Made by a program: the position numbers and the translations under genes. Positions 58,979 through 64,000 of a stretch of DNA of 64,000 nt are shown piece by piece; the stretch's first letter is position 1, and the number at the start of each line of letters is the position of its first letter. The notes below the pieces were generated by a model, which was not told where the DNA came from, made no database searches, and worked only from the letters and a program-made list of their open reading frames with translations. The DNA comes from Rosa chinensis (Eukaryota; Streptophyta; Magnoliopsida; Rosales; Rosaceae), in the NCBI RefSeq assembly GCF_002994745.2, contig NC_037093.1, positions 49,394,384-49,458,383 on the forward strand, written 5' to 3'.

Positions 58979-59000
58979 CTCCCCCTCAAGTTGGAGAGTG
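58979..59000 (-). other. polypurine tract of element D
   Basis: The minus strand reads CCAACTTGAGGGGGAG just before the 3' LTR. Confidence 0.85.
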
Positions 59001-60558
59001 GATATCTTGCACTCCCAACTTGCGAATCATAGGGACAAAGACATCTTTCCCCAAAGGTTTAGTAAGAACATCAGCAAGTTGATAAACTGAATTCACATAC
59101 CTCGTGGCCACAGTACCATCTAGAATTTTGTCTCTAATGTAGTGGCAATCCATCTCAATATGCCTAGTTCGCTCATGGAATACAGGGTTAGCAGCAATAT
59201 GCAGTGCAGCCTTGTTATCACAAAACAGCAGAGCCGGTTCAGAGAGAGATAGATTCAGATCTCTAAGCAAATAACGCAACCAAGTCAGCTCACAACACGT
59301 TCCTGTCATAGCACGATATTCCGCCTCTGCTGAAGATAAAGATACTGTCTTTTGACGTTTTGACCTCCAAGAAATTAAGGAAGGTCCAAGAAAAACAAAG
59401 TATCCGGTGGTAGACCTTCTAGTGACAGGGCATCCCGCCCAATCAGAGTCACAATAAGCCCTCAATTTCATTTCATTGGTGGAAGAGAAAAACAGACCTT
59501 GTCCAGGAGCGCCTTTTAGATAGCGTACTACTCTCAAAGCTGCCTCCCAATGCATTTTTCTTGGTTGATTCATGAATCTGCTAAGGACATGGACTGCATA
59601 AGTGATGTCAGGGCGGGAAACAGTGAGATATATAAGCCTGCCAATTAACCTCCTGTACTTTCCAGGGTCTTTGAGAAAATCACTATGATCAGACAATTTT
59701 AAACCCTTTTCCATAGGAGTATCCACAGGTGCAGCTCCAAGTAACCCTGCATCTTCAATAATCTCTAGAGCATACTTACGTTGACATATAAAAATTCCCC
59801 GTTTGGAAGTCGAAACTTCAATACCAAGAAAGTACTTTAAGTCTCCAAGATCTTTGAGACGAAATTGACTATGTAAGAAAGCTTTAAGTGCAGCAATAAT
59901 CTCCAAATCATTTCCGGTAATCAATATATCATCAACGTAGATCAAAAGTGCAGTAAATGAATTCCCATGCTTTCTAGTGAATAATGAATAATCAGCTTTA
60001 GATTGGACATACCCGGCTAACCGTACAGCATCAGAAAACTTCTCAAACCACTGCCGTGAAGCTTGCTTTAAACCATATAAGGATTTATGTAATCTGCATA
60101 CCAGATTCTCCTCCCCCTGTCGCCGAAGACCAGGCGGAGGAGACATGTAAATTTCCTCCGACAAATTTCCATGAAGGAATGCATCATTCACATCCAATTG
60201 ATGTAATGTCCAACCACGAGCTGCAGCCAAAGCCAACAAACATCGAACAGTAATGATTTTGGCAGTAGGAGAAAAAGTTTCTTGACAATCGACCCCTTCT
60301 AACTGAGTAAAACCCTTAGTAACCAAGCGGGCTTTATACCATTCCACAGAACCATCGGCCTTGTGTTTCACCTTATAAACCCAACGAAAACCAATAGGGA
60401 CCTTACCGGCAGGAAGAGGAGTCAAGGTCCAAGTTCTGTTAGCTTGAAGAGCCTGTAATTCAGAAAGCATGGCAGCCTGCCACTCAGAATGAACGACAGC
60501 CTCAGAATAAGAGAGGGGCTCGGAAACGCTGCTGAGGTAAGAGCACACTCCCCCAAAA
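58986..60558 (-). pseudogene. copia reverse transcriptase and RNase H (element D)
   Basis: Long open frame. RT starts near 60520 (YSEAVVHSEWQAAMLSELQA) with NRTWTLTPLPAGKVPIGFRW, KARLVTKGFTQ, LDVNDAFLHGNLSEEIYMSP, and catalytic YVDD at 59928-59939 (LLIYVDDILITGND). RNase H of the copia type follows (YCDSDWAGCPVTRRSTTGY, SLSSAEAEYRAM, FCDNKAALHIAANP) and ends at 58986 (LGVQDIHSPT). RT and RNase H look intact; the defect of the element lies upstream. Confidence 0.92.
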
Positions 60559-60980
60559 TTAAGAAGGGAGGTGTGCTTGAAATTTGAGTGCATGAGCCAC
60601 TTGAAGAATGTGTCGATGTTTACGTTCCACAACCCCATTTTGTTGGGGCGTGTAAACACAAGAATGTTGGAAAACGACACCATTATCATTAAAAAAGGAG
60701 CGAAGGGATAAGAATTCACTACCATTATCACTACGGAAAGTTTTAATGTGAGAATCAAATTGAGTGAGAGCATAGCTAAAAAAATGTTTAATGAGTGATT
60801 GGACTTCATCTTTATGGCGCATTAAAAAATCCAAGTAAAACGTGTATAGTCATCAACAATGGTAAGAAAATAATGAGCACCAGAAATAGAAGGAAATCGA
60901 TATCGACCCCAAATATCACAATGAATAATTTCAAATGGTTTGACTGAAGATATGGTACTAGTATTAAAAGGTAGGCAACT
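60559..60980 (-). pseudogene. copia integrase core, frameshifted and truncated (element D)
   Basis: After the TAG, the frame runs through CDIWG and TIVDDYTRFTW (first Asp region). A shortened T run at about 60826-60832 shifts the frame. The next frame holds FRSDNGSEFLS (second Asp) and TPQQNGVVERKHRHIL (catalytic Glu). The sequence breaks off near 60555 (ALKFQAHLPS) and passes straight to sequence just before the RT, so the integrase C-terminal region, normally a few hundred residues, is absent. Confidence 0.85.
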
Positions 60981-62744
60981 CTACTTGGCCAAAGGACATA
61001 TATGGCAAGCATTATTAGACGGAATGGAAACATGCAAAAAATTCTTAGCAATGAAGCCTAAACAAGAGGATGACACATGCCCTAAGCGGTTGTGCCATAA
61101 ATCGGTGGAGGTGACGGTAAGATGACAAGCTGGGCGTGCGGTGGAAAAGGAAGGATTGTTTTTGGACTTCTCCGTCGCTAATGCCATCAAATAATATAAT
61201 CCGTTGCGTTGTTCACCCAAACCAATCGTCCTCCTCGTAGCCAGATCCTGCAAAACACACCAATATGGGTAGAAAGTCACTAAACAATTCAATCCTCTGG
61301 TCAATCGACTAACCGATAATAAATCGACTTTAAATTTAGGCACAGAAAGCACATCGTGCAGATAAAACATGGTACTCAGTGGTATTGATCCTTTTGCAAC
61401 AATGTCAACTTTATCTCCACTAGGCAATAAAACTGGTGGTAATGGGCATTTATTATTTTTATGCAATAATTGCGTAGAAGAAGTAATATGATCAGTTGCA
61501 CCGCTGTCAATGATCCAATTGCGGGAAACAACTTTAGACAAACCTGGTTTTGTCACAACATTAGCTTTGGAACCTGAGCTGGCATTTGAATCGGGCTTCA
61601 AAGTCGGATTACTAAGGGCAGCCATAAACTGTTTAAACTGAGCTTCAGTGAGAGTCACCGTCGGCCCATTACCATATTCACCTGCTTCACTAACCTGATT
61701 TGCTGAAGGCATTGTCGCTCTTGATTGCTTAGAAAAACCGGTGCCCTGCTTTGCTTTAGGATGACCTGGGGGATACCCAATTAATTGATAACAAGTCTGT
61801 ACCCAATGACCCTGATCTCCACAATAGGTACAATGCGGTCTCCCCTTGCCGGATCCTTGACGCCATTCAGTGTCAACACGGCGTCCTTCCTGGGACCCAA
61901 AACTACGATCTGGACGTTGGTTTTGGCGATCAGTCCTCTCAAAACGTCCCCCTCTTCCTGAATTGTAATTGGATCTTCCTGGATTACGCACAGCCATTGC
62001 GGCGCTAGAGGATTCTGCAGTGGGATGAGAAGCACAAAGAGAACGTTGCTTCTCATCCTGAGCGACCGCTGCATATGCTTTACGGACTGTTGGCAAAGGA
62101 ACCATCAAAAGAATTTGTCCGCAAACTGAACTGTAAGTATCATTCAGCCCCATCAGAAATTGCATGAGTCTTTGTTGTTCTGCCTGTGGTCCACGAGATA
62201 TCTCGGAATAGGTAGCTAGTTCATCCCATAGGCTTTTCAATTTTGTATAATAAGCTGAGACTGACAGCTGTTCTTGTCGGAGACAGGCGATCTCTCGCTG
62301 AATTTCAAAGATTCGTGGGGCGTTACCTTGAGAGAACCGTTCACGAAGGTCTTCCCATACTTCGTGTGCGGTAGGATAGTAGATGACACTGTCACTGATT
62401 TCAGGATCTACTGTTTTAATGATCCATGAGTGGACCATATCATTGCAGCGTGACCAAGTAGCATAGCCTTTTGGATCGGTCTCTTCTGAAGGGACCGTTA
62501 TTGTACCATTCACAAAACCCAGCTTGTTCTTGGAATTCAGAGCTAAAGTCATAGCCCTCTTCCATCCTGCATAATTGTCTCCATTCAGAGGTTTAGAGAC
62601 TAGGACCAGCCCTGGATGATCTGAATGATGGGTGTAATAAGGATTAGAAAGTTCTGATTTTGATATTTCGGATGTAGGAGGATTAGAGGAATCGGCATGT
62701 GACTTGCCGTGATCTTTTGAAGGTGGAGGATCATCTTTAACCAT
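60981..62744 (-). pseudogene. copia gag, protease and integrase zinc-finger region (element D)
   Basis: The ATG at 62744 (MVKDDPPPSKDHG) opens 587 codons without interruption. In order: gag N-terminal domain (KPLNGDNYAGWKRAMTLALN), gag core (VWEDLRERFSQGN), CCHC knuckle CTYCGDQGHWVQTC, aspartic protease WIIDSGATDHIT, and the pre-integrase/HHCC region (LWHNRLGHVS .. CHICPLAK). It stops at TAG 60981-60983, and the same frame resumes into the integrase core. Gag and protease look intact. Confidence 0.93.
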
Positions 62745-62828
62745 GTTGGTTGGGTCGGTGAGAGGCTAGAGAGCAAGCTACACGAAAAGATAGAGTGCAG
62801 CAGGGAAGAAGAAGAGTCAGGATCTAGT

Positions 62829-62843
62829 CCTGCTCTGATACCA
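62829..62843 (-). other. primer binding site of element D (initiator tRNA-Met)
   Basis: The minus strand reads TGGTATCAGAGCAGG, the usual plant copia site complementary to initiator tRNA-Met. Confidence 0.9.
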
Positions 62844-63071
62844 TGAAACAAGGAGAAAACAATGGACTGAAGAGATAATTTCATTAACTCAGAATCGTGT
62901 CCTTTATAAGTGTGATTACAAAATGTCCCTACAAGTCTGGAATCTATTAACTACCTAAAATACATACAAGGAAGGTTACAGCTATTGTACAAATCGAATG
63001 ATAGAGCAATCTGCAATAATAGGACAGATTATGACAGATCTGCAATATTATGGCAGATCACTTTCCTTACA
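62844..63071 (-). repeat. 5' LTR of copia element D
   Basis: 228 bp; nearly identical to the 3' LTR. Confidence 0.95.
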
Positions 63072-63076
63072 ATTTT

Positions 63077-63575
63077 ATCTACCGTTTGGCGATTTTTAGA
63101 TTATTAATTATATAAAGCGCAAGTTATAATCAAGACATACTCGAGGTTGCTATGGAGATTGATTTGTCGTCTCTTCGTCCTAACATGTAAATTCCCTGAC
63201 CCGACCATCAAACTACTACAAGCACGTATCATAATGGTCCAGAAAATCAGATACTCCCTCTGACGACGATAGGATCACAGGCCAATAATTTGTGAGTTCG
63301 GAACGGAAAATCATGAACTTTATTGAAACATTTATTACAGAAATTATCTGTCTCACATAGATATATGCTAAAGAACGGAAAGAACCCTGTACTTACTATA
63401 ATATTTTAATACTAACAACAATCTAAATTACTTAATTAATCTGCGAATAAAATCTTTTTTTCTTCTTCCTCCGTTCTCCTGGTACGTACCAGCGGGAAAG
63501 GAGATATTATTGTCCTACTGTAGGTTTAGTAACGAAGACTTTCCCTCGCACCAACTCCTTTTTGGAGAACACCGT
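63077..63575. other. intergenic / probable 3' untranslated region of the thioesterase gene
   Basis: AT-rich, no ORF. It lies downstream (minus strand) of the thioesterase stop codon at 63576-63578. Copia element D begins about 500 bp from that stop. Confidence 0.5.
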
Positions 63576-63881
63576 TAGCTAGACTCCTTATGGCGATGAA
63601 ACTGGACAAATTTAGATATCACCTCCGATGGAATACGGACAGGGCGATAGTCTTTATTAAGCCACACAACTGTGGCCGTTCCTTCGAATATAGGCTGTTT
63701 TGATATCATGCCATGATTAGAAAGTTACTCGGCGTCAAGGGAGTCAAATGTGATTGTAAATAAGATTAGAGTGATTATGGAAAACCTCTAGATTTGGCAG
63801 CTTGAAAATGAATTGCTCAAAATACAGGCGAGCGGCTGAGGAGTTAGTCATCCGCAACTTTATGACAAACTTGTCTCCACT
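63576..63881 (-). CDS. acyl-ACP thioesterase (ALT / hotdog 4HBT type), last two exons, rest beyond window
   Basis: Minus strand. Exon 63881-63786 follows an AG acceptor and encodes [20 protein letters not shown] then [12 protein letters not shown]. The intron 63785-63695 has GT/AG ends. The last exon, 63694-63576, encodes [20 protein letters not shown], then [19 protein letters not shown] and TAA. This is the C-terminus of plastid single-hotdog thioesterases of the plant ALT / methylketone-synthase-2 group, which release fatty or beta-keto acids from acyl-ACP. The family usually has the start and the catalytic Asp in earlier exons, here off the right edge. No lesion is seen. It may be an intact gene or the end of a duplicate; unlike the other fragments it is not enclosed by transposon ends. 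Confidence 0.75.
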
Positions 63882-64000
63882 CTATTTGCACATCATGTAA
63901 AAGAAGCAAGGATGAGTTTTCGCACTACTCACAGCGCACACATACAAGCATGCATGCTATAGTAGAACAAGGGATAAAAAAATGGTGAACATTTACATTT

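Larger units (their letters stand above)
58749..63071 (-). mobile_element. Ty1/copia retrotransposon D, internally deleted
   Basis: Minus-strand element of 4,323 bp. LTRs 58749-58978 (230 bp) and 62844-63071 (228 bp) differ by one substitution and one 2-bp indel. Perfect target duplication ATTTT (58744-58748 and 63072-63076). Primer binding site at 62829-62843, polypurine tract at 58979-59000. Domain order gag, protease, integrase, RT, RNase H is that of Ty1/copia. The integrase C-terminal region is missing. Confidence 0.95.

Overview
This window is plant nuclear DNA made almost entirely of transposable elements, with a piece of one host gene at the right edge. The evidence is LTR retrotransposons of plant lineages, CACTA and Mutator-like DNA transposons carrying fragments of recognisable plant genes (with GT..AG introns), Helitron ends and an endogenous plant pararetrovirus fragment. 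A eudicot is likely. The repeat families look like those of woody Rosaceae, but that is only an impression. I saw no CRISPR arrays, rRNA or tRNA genes, or bacterial operons.

Layout, left to right. (1) 1-~6330: a minus-strand Ty3/gypsy element with gag and protease only, cut by the window start. (2) ~6390-8616: a minus-strand movement-protein-like fragment of an endogenous caulimovirid, split by a 1.55-kb Mutator-like element (6678-8225; 9-bp target duplication). (3) 8617-26948: minus-strand Tat-type Ty3/gypsy element A (target duplication AATAC). Nested in it are a gene-capturing CACTA element (9218-13764, TSD ATA) with pieces of DECR, VAMP71 and RAD6-type UBC genes, and a solo LTR (15199-17991, TSD GAGAC). 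(4) 27274-29382: a Pack-MULE with pieces of an aldo-keto reductase and a cytidine deaminase on opposite strands. (5) ~30010-50807: an old minus-strand long LTR broken by a same-family solo LTR (30160-32950, TSD CAATA) and by a second gene-capturing CACTA element (33343-48821, TSD GAT; OMA1-type peptidase and cyclin fragments). That CACTA element is itself broken by plus-strand Tat element B (36189-47511, TSD CTATG). (6) 51932-58645: Helitron-like ends around non-autonomous LTR element C (53137-58450, TSD GTTAT). (7) 58749-63071: minus-strand Ty1/copia element D (TSD ATTTT). (8) 63576-63881: the last two visible exons of a minus-strand hotdog-fold acyl-ACP thioesterase gene, the only host gene that looks resident.

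The most notable biology is in elements A and B. Between pol and the 3' LTR each carries an antisense gene with its own TATA-like box, a 5'-leader intron, two short coding introns at matching positions, a predicted coiled-coil C-terminal part, and an upstream minisatellite (61 bp in A, 59 bp in B). Antisense ORFs are known in the Tat lineage; the matching promoter, intron and minisatellite layout in two independent copies deserves study. All pol genes carry inactivating lesions. Nesting plus target duplications gives a clear relative order of insertion.
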